Positions 17,272 to 25,085 of a stretch of DNA of 64,000 nt are shown piece after piece. The notes under the pieces were generated by a model. It saw only the letters and a program-made list of their open reading frames with translations. It was not told where the DNA came from and did no database searches. The first letter of the stretch is position 1. Each line of letters starts with the position of its first letter. The position numbers and the translations under genes are program-made. This DNA is from CAZRWD01 sp964603785 (GTDB lineage Bacteria; Fermentibacterota; Fermentibacteria; Fermentibacterales; Fermentibacteraceae), in contig CAZRWD010000009.1 of NCBI GenBank assembly GCA_964603785.1, positions 1-64,000 on the forward strand, read 5' to 3'.

Positions 17272-19609
17272 CCTTGCCCCCCCCTGCCGACCAGAGCACC
17301 AGACCACCGTCGAGGAACATCCCCTGCTCGGGTCTGGGCACGCTGTTCTCCCCCTTGAGGGACGCACCGCACTCCGGGCACTCGACGGAGTTGGGCGCCA
17401 GCACGGCATCGCACACGGGGCAGACCAGCTGGAGCCTCTCGTCCACGTACCCGGTGAGTTCGGCAGCGGTCACCAGGCCGTCGCCGTCGGCATCGGCCGC
17501 ACCGCGCGAACCCTCCAGGATCATCGGCGTGAGGATCCTCTCGCTGACGCTGAGATCCTCCCTGGCCGCGGAGAGTATCAGCACGCCGGAGCGCTCGTCG
17601 AAGTCGTTGACCATGCCGCCCGAGTGGCAGGCATCGACCAGGAGGATCACGGGCGCCTCGAAGGCGGACAGGTGGACCGCCAGCCAGTCGTCGTCCAGGT
17701 CGTCGTCGTACAGGCAGATGACCTCGTCGGCGGAATCCGCCTCCTCCGGGCCCCCGCTCCCCGGCTCCATCTGGCTCCCGTGTCCGCTGAAGAAGACCAC
17801 CACCCTGTCGCCCTCGCCGGCTCTCGAACGGAGCGCGGCGATCCCGTCGCGGAAGGCGTCCAGGGTCGCCATGTCGTCGACGAGCAGGATCACGTGGCCG
17901 GGGTCGACGGACTGCTCGCCCACGAGGAAGCGGTACATGTCGAGCGCGTCCATGCTCGCCCTGTCGAGCACATCAGCCGCGGATGGATATCCGCTTATCC
18001 CGGCGAGGAGTGCCCATGTCTCGCCCGGACCGGAGGGCTGCGCAAGGGGCTCCTGGGCGATCCTGTCAGCGGACAGGACGAATCCCCCCTCGCCGTCGCG
18101 GTCGTACGTGTAGACCGTCACCGCGTACTCCCCGCCGTCCCTGCTCAGGAAGGAGATCTCCTCGTCACCCGCGGCGTCGGATGCGCTGAGCCAGCCCTGG
18201 GCCATCCTGTCGAGACCGGGACCGGACACGAACAGGTCGAGGTCGGTCTCCCTGGATTCGCCCTCCAGCCTGACGCTGACGAGGGAGCCGGGCTCCACCG
18301 CGAGCAGGCACTGGTGGACCGGAGCGGACGGCGAGAGGAACCCTTCGACGGGACCATCCAGATATGGCCCGGGAAGCTCACGGGATGTCAGCCTGCATGA
18401 CGTCTCCACGGCGGAGCCGTCGTAACGGGGCATCACCCAGAGCGTGTCGCCGCGGCCCAGCCATGCGGCGATCGCATCGTCGCCTCGCGCGGTGCGCATC
18501 TCCGCCACGGCGGGTCCGGTTCCGCGGAACAGGAGCAGATCCCCGTCGCGGAGCTTGTCGAACTCGGCCTCCACCGAGACGCAGCAGTCGTGCCCGGCGA
18601 CCAGGCCGGTGATGAACCGCGAGTCGTCCGTCAGGCCGACCACCCTGTCCATCTCGACGCCGGAGGCGGGTGACAGCCCGTCGACGAGGCGGAGCCTGTA
18701 CCGGATGGCGTCGCTCCCGCCGAAGTCGAATGCCCTGACCTCGGCGGTGAGGCTCCCGCCACGGGCGGGCAGCATGAGGGCCTCGGCCGTCGAATAGCTC
18801 GAGGAGCCCGTGAGGTACTCCCCGGATGCGTCGATGAGGGCGAGGTCGATGTCGCCCTCCGCGGAAGGGCTGTCCAGCAGCAGGAGGCGCCTGGAGGGAG
18901 ATGGCTCGAGCATGAACCGCGCCACCTGGCAGCCTGCGTCCAGGGATCCCGAACGGGAGTCGGAGATGGTCGGGAAGGGGCCGTCAGCCGCTGCAGTCAG
19001 CCTGAACGAGCCGTCTCCGACCTTGTTGTACCGCGTGACCACGACGATCAGGGACTCGGAGGGCGAGGCCGCGACGGACACGGTCTCGTCGCCCCCCGTG
19101 GAATAGCTGCCCCCCCACAGGCTCATCCGGGAGCCGTAGACGTCCAGGTCGAGGTCGGTCTGGCTGTTCCCCCTGAGCCGGAAGGTCCATGTCCCAGCCG
19201 AGGGTGGGACGAACATGAAGGCCTCGCCCATCTCCGACGGCGACACCGAACCGGACGCCCGCTCGCCGGGAACGAGGGAGCCGGGGGGGAGCTCGTCGAC
19301 CGACAGCCTGGTGCGGGTGCCGGGCTCGCCCTCCAGCAGGATCCAGAACCAGTAGTCCTCGAACGCCGACAGCGAGACGCCGCCTTCCTCCGAGGACGCC
19401 AGGACGCTCTCGTCCTCTCCGTACACCGTCACGCGGACGCCGGGATCGGTGGAGACCCCGAGGAAGACGTAGTCCTGCTCGAGAAGCCTGAGCCAGGCGG
19501 AGCCGTCCTCCAGCACGACGGACCGGGAGTCGCCGGTGACGAGCAGGGGCAGGTCGCCTGACGGCGGCAGGATCGACATGATGAGCGCAAGCGCTGGCTG
19601 GACCGACAT
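17261..19609 (-). CDS. Caspase-like (C14) peptidase with PPC-like repeats, EF-hand-like loop and zinc ribbon
   Basis: 782 residues. Residues 1-20 are hydrophobic (MSVQPALALIMSIL) without the usual positive charge, a doubtful signal. Residues about 30-520 hold several beta-domains like bacterial pre-peptidase C-terminal domains (TDLDLDVYGSRMSLWGG, GDIDLALIDASGEYLTG, TDLDLFVSGPGLDRMAQG). A caspase fold begins near 537 (ALLAGISGYPSAADVLD); the dyad is His610 in FFSGHGSQ and Cys661 in VDACHSGG. An EF-hand-like loop DADGDGLVTAAEL is at 706-718. Four Cys (730, 733, 744, 747) form a zinc ribbon. The secreted-type repeats beside a normally cytoplasmic zinc ribbon make location unclear. RBS GGAGGACGAG precedes the ATG. 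Confidence 0.82.
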   Translation of the reverse strand: MSVQPALALIMSILPPSGDLPLLVTGDSRSVVLEDGSAWLRLLEQDYVFLGVSTDPGVRVTVYGEDESVLASSEEGGVSLSAFEDYWFWILLEGEPGTRTRLSVDELPPGSLVPGERASGSVSPSEMGEAFMFVPPSAGTWTFRLRGNSQTDLDLDVYGSRMSLWGGSYSTGGDETVSVAASPSESLIVVVTRYNKVGDGSFRLTAAADGPFPTISDSRSGSLDAGCQVARFMLEPSPSRRLLLLDSPSAEGDIDLALIDASGEYLTGSSSYSTAEALMLPARGGSLTAEVRAFDFGGSDAIRYRLRLVDGLSPASGVEMDRVVGLTDDSRFITGLVAGHDCCVSVEAEFDKLRDGDLLLFRGTGPAVAEMRTARGDDAIAAWLGRGDTLWVMPRYDGSAVETSCRLTSRELPGPYLDGPVEGFLSPSAPVHQCLLAVEPGSLVSVRLEGESRETDLDLFVSGPGLDRMAQGWLSASDAAGDEEISFLSRDGGEYAVTVYTYDRDGEGGFVLSADRIAQEPLAQPSGPGETWALLAGISGYPSAADVLDRASMDALDMYRFLVGEQSVDPGHVILLVDDMATLDAFRDGIAALRSRAGEGDRVVVFFSGHGSQMEPGSGGPEEADSADEVICLYDDDLDDDWLAVHLSAFEAPVILLVDACHSGGMVNDFDERSGVLILSAAREDLSVSERILTPMILEGSRGAADADGDGLVTAAELTGYVDERLQLVCPVCDAVLAPNSVECPECGASLKGENSVPRPEQGMFLDGGLVLWSAGGGKVGG

Positions 19610-19690
19610 CTCGTCCTCCGTGCGGGGAAGGTTGCCTTCGGTGATCCGTTGGAGGCGACACTACGGAGGCATGGGGTTCCATGGCAAGCC

Positions 19691-19930
19691 CCGGCGTCCG
19701 AAGGCAGCCTTTCCAGCCCGAAACCATGCCCGGCGTCCGAAGGCAGCCTTTCCAGCCCGAAACCATGCCCGGCGTCCGAGGGACCGCGGTACGCGGTGCC
19801 GAGGTAGCCAGCCCAGTCAAGAACCTGCCCGGCGTCCGAGGCACCGCGGTACGCGGTGCCGAGGTAGCCGCCCAAGCCAGAAGAGTGCCCGGCGTCCGGA
19901 GGTAGCCTTTCCAGCCCGTGCGATCTCCGG
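19691..19930. repeat. Intergenic repeat array with 39-base and 60-base units and hairpins
   Basis: This fills most of the 323-base gap between the MBL hydrolase and the caspase-like gene. The core ccggcgtccga occurs at 19691, 19730, 19769 and 19829, with a variant at 19889. Steps are 39, 39, 60 and 60. The two 39-base units (19691-19768) are identical. The two 60-base units (19769-19888) are nearly identical in their first 40 bases and carry an imperfect then perfect 9-bp hairpin (ggcaccgcg, loop gta, cgcggtgcc). The last copy is a hybrid fragment. All steps are multiples of three and several frames stay open, but no start or coding pattern is convincing. Confidence 0.85.
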
Positions 19931-19932
19931 CG

Positions 19933-20589
19933 TCAGGGGCGGGCGAAGGGGTTCTCCAGCCTCTCCCTTTCGATCGTGGTGTCCGGCCCGTGACCCGGAT
20001 GGACCACGGTCTCCCCGGGCAGCGGGAACAGCCTGGTGCGGATGGACTCGATCTCCCTGTCCAGGGAGGCCCCCCACAGCCTGCCGACGCCCGGGATGCT
20101 GTCGACCCCGATCGAGCCCTCGAACAGGGTGTCGCCCGAGAACAGGTGGCCCGGGCAGAGGAGCCCGATGCTCCCGGGGCTGTGGCCGGGAAGGTGGATG
20201 ACCGAGAAGGTCGCTTCTCCCGCCGTGATGACCGCCCCGTCGGCGAGGAGCGTGTCCAGCCCGCGGATGCGGACCTCCCGCCCGAAGAGGTGTGAGCCGT
20301 TGACATCCGGGTCGGTGAACAGGGGGATGTCGTCGGGATGGCCGGCGATCGGCGCATGGAGCCTCCCGCTCCAGTAGTCGGCGTCGCAGATGTGGTCGGG
20401 GTGGCCGTGCGTCAGGACCACGGCCTCCACGATCCAGCCCTCGGTCATACGCGAGACCTTCAGCCGCTCTCCGTCGTCCGTGGTGGCGGGGTCGACGAGG
20501 ATCGCCCGCCTCGATGCCGGATCCCCCGCCAGCCAGCACCGTGTCCAGGTCCAGCCGGTGGCCACGCCGGTGCTCCTCACCGCGAGCAT
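19933..20589 (-). CDS. MBL-fold metallo-hydrolase (glyoxalase II-like)
   Basis: 218 residues, a single metallo-beta-lactamase domain. The first metal motif is VLTHGHPDHICDADYW (HxHxDH), then HLPGHSPGSIGLL, the bridging Asp in HLFSGDTLFEGSIG and a last His in VVHPGHGPDTTIE. The spacing fits the small YcbL/glyoxalase II-like hydrolases that bind one or two zinc ions and cut thioesters or related esters; the substrate cannot be read from sequence. The ATG at 20587-20589 follows the stop of the 228-residue gene by one base, so the two are probably translated together. Confidence 0.85.
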   Translation of the reverse strand: MLAVRSTGVATGWTWTRCWLAGDPASRRAILVDPATTDDGERLKVSRMTEGWIVEAVVLTHGHPDHICDADYWSGRLHAPIAGHPDDIPLFTDPDVNGSHLFGREVRIRGLDTLLADGAVITAGEATFSVIHLPGHSPGSIGLLCPGHLFSGDTLFEGSIGVDSIPGVGRLWGASLDREIESIRTRLFPLPGETVVHPGHGPDTTIERERLENPFARP

Positions 20590-20590
20590 G

Positions 20591-21277
20591 TCAGGAGATC
20601 TCGTCGACGAACTCGCCGAAGGACTGGAACGGGCACCGGATCGCGTCGGAAGCCTTCAGCCTGGCCGCGAGGTCGAACATCACCAGGAGGCAGTAGCCCC
20701 TCAGGGTCGTGCGCCAGGAGATGCAGGAGCCCGTCCGCAGCCCGGGCGCCGCGAGCGAGAGGGCCTCCAGGTCGCGGGGGGCCATGAACCTGGGCCATAC
20801 CGAGACCGTCGCCCTGAGACAGGGGGCGAACGGGTCCGGCACCTTCATGAGCGTGAGAAGGGTGTCGAAGTCGCCTCCGAGATGGTGTACGGCGGCCCTC
20901 ATCTGGGCGGGCGTCCTTCTCGTGTTCTGGTTCGGGCCCGGGATCCTCGTCACGAAATCCAGACCCTCGCCCGCCGGATAGCCCAGCTCCAGGAGGGCCG
21001 GGGCCTCCTCCAGGGCCGCCGCCAGCAGGTCGGAGGCGGGACCGGCCGGGAGGGTCGCCGAGACCTCGGTCACGTCCGGCCACAGGCTGAGCGTCCTCGA
21101 GAGCCTCTCGACCCTGGAGCCGGCCGCGGTCCTGGAGATCTCGCGGACATGGTTCCGGAGGGATGCGAACTGCGGGATCCAGACAGTGGCGCTTCGCCCG
21201 CCGCTCCACCCGGCCAGGCAGTGGAGCACCCTCGACACCTGCCACGGGTTGTCGAACACGGAGGGGAAGGCCTTCAT
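20591..21277 (-). CDS. Protein of unknown function between xerD-like and MBL genes
   Basis: 228 residues, not recognised. The start is taken as ATG at 21275-21277, overlapping the recombinase stop (ATGA); another ATG at 21296-21298 is possible. No signal peptide or membrane segment is seen. The sequence has an alpha/beta look, with AGWSGGRSATVWIPQFASL, a two-residue-rich middle and a C-terminal half with two Cys (DPFAPCLRATVSVWPRF, RTGSCISWRTTLRGYCLLV) and ends FQSFGEFVDEIS. The tight packing between two real genes supports it as a gene. Confidence 0.65.
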   Translation of the reverse strand: MKAFPSVFDNPWQVSRVLHCLAGWSGGRSATVWIPQFASLRNHVREISRTAAGSRVERLSRTLSLWPDVTEVSATLPAGPASDLLAAALEEAPALLELGYPAGEGLDFVTRIPGPNQNTRRTPAQMRAAVHHLGGDFDTLLTLMKVPDPFAPCLRATVSVWPRFMAPRDLEALSLAAPGLRTGSCISWRTTLRGYCLLVMFDLAARLKASDAIRCPFQSFGEFVDEIS

Positions 21278-22164
21278 CGCCTCGATCTCGGGTGGCATGT
21301 CCTGACGACCTCGGTGAGCCATGTCCTGTCGATGTTCGTGTAGATCTCCGTGGTCCTTATGTCGGCGTGACCCAGCAGCTCCTGCACGACCCTGAGATCG
21401 GCACCCCCCTCCAGGAGGTGGGTCGCGAAGGAGTGGCGCAGGGTGTGGGGATGGACCCGGGAGGCAAGGCCGGCCCTGAGCGCGGCCTGCCTGACGATCT
21501 CCCAGACGGACATCCTCGACAGCGGCCTCCCCGAGCGGCTGAGGAAGAGGGTCCGCGACGTCCTGTGACCCAGCAGGAGCGGTCGTGCCTCCAGCATGTA
21601 CCTCTCGGTCCACCTACGAGCGGGTCCGCCCATCGGGAGCACCCTCTCCCTCGAGCCCTTTCCCAGGGGACGGACCCAGGCCTCCTCGATGGAGACGCGG
21701 TCGACGGTCAGGGAGACGATCTCGCTCTCCCTCAGCCCGCATCCGTAGCCCAGCTCCAGCATCGCACGGTTCCGGAGCGACAGGGCCCCCTCGCCGTCCC
21801 ATGCCTCCATCAGCAGGGCGCAGTCTCTCGCGGTGAGGACGTCGGGCAGGTCACGGGGCACCTTCGGGGAGGCGACGGAGGATACCCGCCCTCTCCCGCC
21901 CAGCCCCTCGGACTCGAGGTAGGAGAAGAACCCCCTCAGGACGGAGAGCTTCCTCCTGACCGTCCTCGGAGCGAGACCCCTCGAGGAGAGGGCGGCCGAG
22001 AAGGATGCCAGGTCACCCTCGGAGCAGTCCTGAAGTACGGAGCCCCGTCCGGCGGACCAGGCCCCCGCCTCCTCCAGATCTGAGCGGTAGGCCGCCACGG
22101 TGGCCCTGGAGAGCGACCTCTCGAGGGCGATGAAGTCCAGGTAGTCCCTGGCGAGTTCATCCAT
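21274..22164 (-). CDS. xerD: Tyrosine recombinase, XerC/XerD type
   Basis: 296 residues, the length of XerC/XerD. These resolve chromosome dimers at dif with FtsK. Domain order is the SAM-like N-terminal arm-binding domain (LARDYLDFIALERSLSRATV) and the catalytic domain. Catalytic residues seen are Arg in YGCGLRESEIVSL, Lys in PLGKGSRERVLP, HxxR in PHTLRHSFATHLL, His in VVQELLGHADI and Tyr in TTEIYTNID. With no flanking phage or integron genes, and with tight coupling to housekeeping genes, it is more likely a chromosomal Xer than a mobile integrase. Whether it is XerC or XerD cannot be told. Confidence 0.9.
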   Translation of the reverse strand: MDELARDYLDFIALERSLSRATVAAYRSDLEEAGAWSAGRGSVLQDCSEGDLASFSAALSSRGLAPRTVRRKLSVLRGFFSYLESEGLGGRGRVSSVASPKVPRDLPDVLTARDCALLMEAWDGEGALSLRNRAMLELGYGCGLRESEIVSLTVDRVSIEEAWVRPLGKGSRERVLPMGGPARRWTERYMLEARPLLLGHRTSRTLFLSRSGRPLSRMSVWEIVRQAALRAGLASRVHPHTLRHSFATHLLEGGADLRVVQELLGHADIRTTEIYTNIDRTWLTEVVRTCHPRSRR

Positions 22165-23260
22165 CGGAAGGGTTGAGCCAGGAGACGAATCCGCGCCTCC
22201 TGGCGGACGCCGCCCCCGGCCTGAGCGAGGCCGGGGCGATGCCCACGGTGATCCCGGGCGTCTCCAGCATCCCCGCGAGCTCCGAGGCCTTCTCCCTCGA
22301 CGCAGTGCAGGCGATCCTCACCGGGCGGGGCGTCCCGAGCAGCGCCCAGGCCTCCTCGGGCCGGAAGTCGAGCCTGCCGCACAGGACCTCCACGAAACGC
22401 TCGCCCGCATCCTCCGAACAGCCGTGCAGATAGATCCCCAGCGCGCCGGGTCTCGCGGGCGGCCTCCTGCAGACCACCGGGGGCGAGGGCGTCGTCACCG
22501 GGGGAATCATCTCCAGTGCCGCGGCATCCGGTGCAACGGGCGGAATCTCCGGCCTCCTGCCGGGGGCATGGAACCTGATGATCCCGGGCGGCGTGTCCGG
22601 CCCCCTCGACACCGGCAGAACGGGAGGCGCCTCGAGCTCGGCGACCGGAGGCTCCTGGGGAGGCGGCGGGGTCTTCCTGAGGGGTTTCTCCTTCTGGGGC
22701 GCGGCTTCCGCGACCGGCTTCGGCGCAGCGGAGGCTGCGGATTCCGGCCCGGCCGCGGGGGCCGGGGCCCTCGCCGCAGCCCTGCGCACGGGGGCGGGCT
22801 GGGAGGACGCGCCGGCGGTCACTATCTCCACGATGCCGCCGGAGTCGACGAGGGCCTTCCGAATCCGCCTGGCGGTTTCGTGGTCGATCCCGTCCCTCAG
22901 GACGAAGGGGATCCTGGAGAGCCAGACGACGACCTGCTCGGGGGGGAGCCCCGACAGCTTCTGGAGCCTCTCCCTGAGCCGGGCCCTCTGACCCGGCTGG
23001 TAGCCCGTGAGGACGACCCTGTAGGAGGACGGGCCGGGCTCGCCGGTCGGAGCCTTCACCACCTGGCAGCTCATGCCCATCTCGGAGAGGGAGGCGGCAA
23101 GGGCCCTCGCCCTCTCCTCGGGGAAGCCCTCGCCTGCGACTACGCCGTTCCTGCGCAGGGCCAGGAGAACCTCCCCCCTGCCGAGCCCGGTCAGCTCCTC
23201 GAGGGTGGACAGGGTAAGGGGATCCGGGTTCTCTGCCCTTACCAGGACCCTCCAGCTCAT
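22157..23260 (-). CDS. Protein with three L7/L12 C-terminal-like domains joined by a Pro/Ala linker
   Basis: 367 residues. Three segments resemble the alpha/beta C-terminal domain of ribosomal protein L7/L12: about 1-68 (GLGRGEVLLALRRNGVVAG ... EERARALAASLSEMGMSCQVV), about 80-146 (YRVVLTGYQ ... LSGLPPEQVVVWLSRIPFV ... ARRIRKALVDSGGIVEIV) and about 275-345 (LGIYLHGC ... DFRPEEAWALLGTPRPV ... ELAGMLETPGITVGI). Residues 150-272 are rich in Pro, Ala and charged residues. L7/L12 CTDs bind translation factors and similar folds bind peptides, so a scaffold or adaptor role is possible. Not a ribosomal L12: no N-terminal dimer domain. It overlaps the LysM gene by ATGA. Confidence 0.7.
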   Translation of the reverse strand: MSWRVLVRAENPDPLTLSTLEELTGLGRGEVLLALRRNGVVAGEGFPEERARALAASLSEMGMSCQVVKAPTGEPGPSSYRVVLTGYQPGQRARLRERLQKLSGLPPEQVVVWLSRIPFVLRDGIDHETARRIRKALVDSGGIVEIVTAGASSQPAPVRRAAARAPAPAAGPESAASAAPKPVAEAAPQKEKPLRKTPPPPQEPPVAELEAPPVLPVSRGPDTPPGIIRFHAPGRRPEIPPVAPDAAALEMIPPVTTPSPPVVCRRPPARPGALGIYLHGCSEDAGERFVEVLCGRLDFRPEEAWALLGTPRPVRIACTASREKASELAGMLETPGITVGIAPASLRPGAASARRRGFVSWLNPSDG

Positions 23261-24288
23261 CGCACTCCGCTGCCGGCCGTCTGCCTCCTGGCGAGGTGGA
23301 TCCGGTCACCGGCCTGGACGAGGTCGGCGGTGACGTTCGCCGTGACCAGGACGGACGAGGTGGTGGATCCGGCGTCCAGGACCAGCAGCTCGGCGATCGG
23401 GATGTCGGCGGTCACCAGCTCGGCGCCCGTGATGTCCTCGTCCAGGGTCCCGTACTTGTACAGAACGAAGACGTCGCCCTGGCGCAGGCCGCTGTCGCGG
23501 CCCCTGTTGATGTAGACGACGTCGTAGGCGAACGAGTCGGTGAAGTCCTTGTCCTGTACCGCTATCACCCATGCGGTGAGGCTCTCGACGGTCGGGGAGG
23601 TGTTGACTGGCACGTTCCCGGCCGGGGAGTACGGGACGAGGATGTCGCCGTCGTTGACGGGGATGTACGAATGCTCGACGAGGGCGATCGAGGTCGCCCC
23701 GGTCACCTCGAGGATCCTGACCACTCCGGCTACCCTGATGACGCTCCCGATGACGGCGTCCGTCTCGGGATCCCTGACCGTCTCACCCTGCTCGAGAACG
23801 TGCAGGACCATGCCCGACCTGGCCCCGTCGGCGTCCCCGTAGTCCAGCTCGACGAGGTCGCCCATGTAGCCGTTCTCGTTGCTGACGAAGCCCTGGTCCT
23901 CGATGTTGACCCTCAGCACCGCCCCGAGGGCGGGGATGGTCTGGCTGGTCACGAACCCGGCCGTCTCGAGCCTGAGCCTGCTTATCATGGGAGCGGTCGC
24001 CGCGAGAGTGGGTGACCGGACGGTCGACGTCACGTAGCTCCTGTCGACGGCCGCGGCCGGCAGCCCGGCGACTTCGGGGAGGAACAGCTCCATCCCGGGG
24101 ACGAGGTACTCCGGGCCTGCGATCGACGGGTTGGCGGCGAGAATGTCGTCCCAGTAGTCAGGGCTGCCGTAGAAGCGGATGGAGAGGTCCCATAGGGTGT
24201 CGCCGTAGCCGACCTGGTAGGTCGAGGCTGCGGCCGAGACGCCAGCCAGGAGCGTCAAAGACATCAGAGAGCAAATCACCCCGCGCAT
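23257..24288 (-). CDS. Secreted LysM-domain protein
   Basis: 343 residues. A signal peptide (MRGVICSLMSLTLLAGVSAA) is followed by one LysM domain (STYQVGYGDTLWDLSIRFYG ... LVPGMELFLP, about 22-70), which binds peptidoglycan. The rest is a set of beta-rich segments with repeated GDxVEL/GDRI-like turns (YMGDLVELDYGDADG, LRQGDVFVLYKYG, VQAGDRIHLARR), like the C-terminal halves of other FCB-group LysM proteins of unknown role. RBS GGAGGTG precedes the ATG and a promoter is seen upstream. It heads the run LysM, L7/L12-like, recombinase. Confidence 0.85.
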   Translation of the reverse strand: MRGVICSLMSLTLLAGVSAAASTYQVGYGDTLWDLSIRFYGSPDYWDDILAANPSIAGPEYLVPGMELFLPEVAGLPAAAVDRSYVTSTVRSPTLAATAPMISRLRLETAGFVTSQTIPALGAVLRVNIEDQGFVSNENGYMGDLVELDYGDADGARSGMVLHVLEQGETVRDPETDAVIGSVIRVAGVVRILEVTGATSIALVEHSYIPVNDGDILVPYSPAGNVPVNTSPTVESLTAWVIAVQDKDFTDSFAYDVVYINRGRDSGLRQGDVFVLYKYGTLDEDITGAELVTADIPIAELLVLDAGSTTSSVLVTANVTADLVQAGDRIHLARRQTAGSGVR

Positions 24289-24344
24289 CCGACACCTCCG
24301 TTGCCAGGCCGGACACCGCCGGCACGAATCTCATAACTTCATAA

Positions 24345-24374
24345 AATCTAAAGTTGGATGGCAGGCCGGGTCAA
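24345..24374 (-). promoter_or_regulatory. Promoter of the LysM operon
   Basis: On the minus strand TTGACC (24369-24374) lies 18 bases before TAGATT (24345-24350). The region is clearly more AT-rich than its surroundings and lies just after the stop of the upstream lipoprotein gene, 57 bases before the LysM start. Confidence 0.65.
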
Positions 24375-24380
24375 TGACTT

Positions 24381-25085
24381 CTATTTCCTGGCGGGGTATA
24401 TGACCACGGCGCCATCCCCCGGAGCCTCCCCCACCGTCACGGACACCGTGTAGAAGCCCTGCGCGACTCCCTCGGAGGGCACGCTGACGGCAAGCCAGAG
24501 GCAGCCGCCCGTTCCGGCGACCCCCGCCCAGGACTCGCCCACGCCGAACGGCCGGCCATCCTCGCCGATCCTCGCCACCAGCTCGCCGTCCCGGGCCTCC
24601 GGGGCAAGAGCGACCGAGGAGGAGGTCCGCTCCGTGCCCGAGGGTCCCGTCGAGCCCGTTCCCATGTTGGTGCGCCCGCCGGCCAGGATCACGATCTGCG
24701 AGCCCTCGACCACCTCCACGTGGGTGCAGGTCCAGCCTGCGGCGGCGCTCACGTCCATGAGCAGGTTCTGCACGGAAGAAGGGCCCCAGGAGATGCTGGC
24801 GACCTCGCGGAGCGGCACCGTGGTGTCGTATCCCGACCCGTCCACCGTCAGGACCCTGTCCTCTATCGTGACCGCTCCCCTGGTGCGGACGCCGCTGCGC
24901 AGCAGGACGACCGCCTGGGAGGAGGGCACCCCGGTCGAGAAGCCGTCGAAGACGGCCTCGCCTCCGGAGAGCGAGCGGAGCCTGCCCATGACCACGCTGC
25001 CGTCGGCGGCAACCATCCTGTCCGGGGTCCGGCTGCAGCCGGCCGCCAGGCCGGCCGCTGCTGCGAGAGCAAGGATTCTTCTCAA
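24381..25085 (-). CDS. Lipoprotein of unknown function
   Basis: 234 residues. It begins with a lipoprotein signal (MRRILALAAAAGLAAGCSRT, lipobox LAAGC, Cys17). The mature part is mostly beta-strand with a middle segment VPLREVASISWGPSSVQNLL. The pattern ADGSVVMGRLRSL ... EAVFDG recalls small lipoproteins with an SH3-like fold that hold an operator such as DGSxxxGxL, but no named family can be assigned. Start TTG at 25083-25085 overlaps the lon stop (TTGA), so it is translationally coupled to lon. Confidence 0.75.
   Translation of the reverse strand: MRRILALAAAAGLAAGCSRTPDRMVAADGSVVMGRLRSLSGGEAVFDGFSTGVPSSQAVVLLRSGVRTRGAVTIEDRVLTVDGSGYDTTVPLREVASISWGPSSVQNLLMDVSAAAGWTCTHVEVVEGSQIVILAGGRTNMGTGSTGPSGTERTSSSVALAPEARDGELVARIGEDGRPFGVGESWAGVAGTGGCLWLAVSVPSEGVAQGFYTVSVTVGEAPGDGAVVIYPARK

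Noticed and set aside
17269..17409. Longer PheS start at 17409
   Set aside because: The added 46 residues read PSSARSAVRPSRGRTACP, lie inside the caspase-like gene and do not fit PheS.
19681..19905. Short plus-strand peptide with 13- and 20-residue repeats over the intergenic array
   Set aside because: No ribosome site or start signal; the frame is open only because repeat steps are multiples of three, and the minus strand is open as well.
19691..19930. CRISPR array
   Set aside because: Units touch without unique spacers, step sizes are 39 and 60, and no cas genes are near.
21274..22164. Integrase of a mobile element
   Set aside because: XerC/XerD length and motifs, no att-like repeats, no tRNA, no phage genes and tight coupling to housekeeping neighbours.
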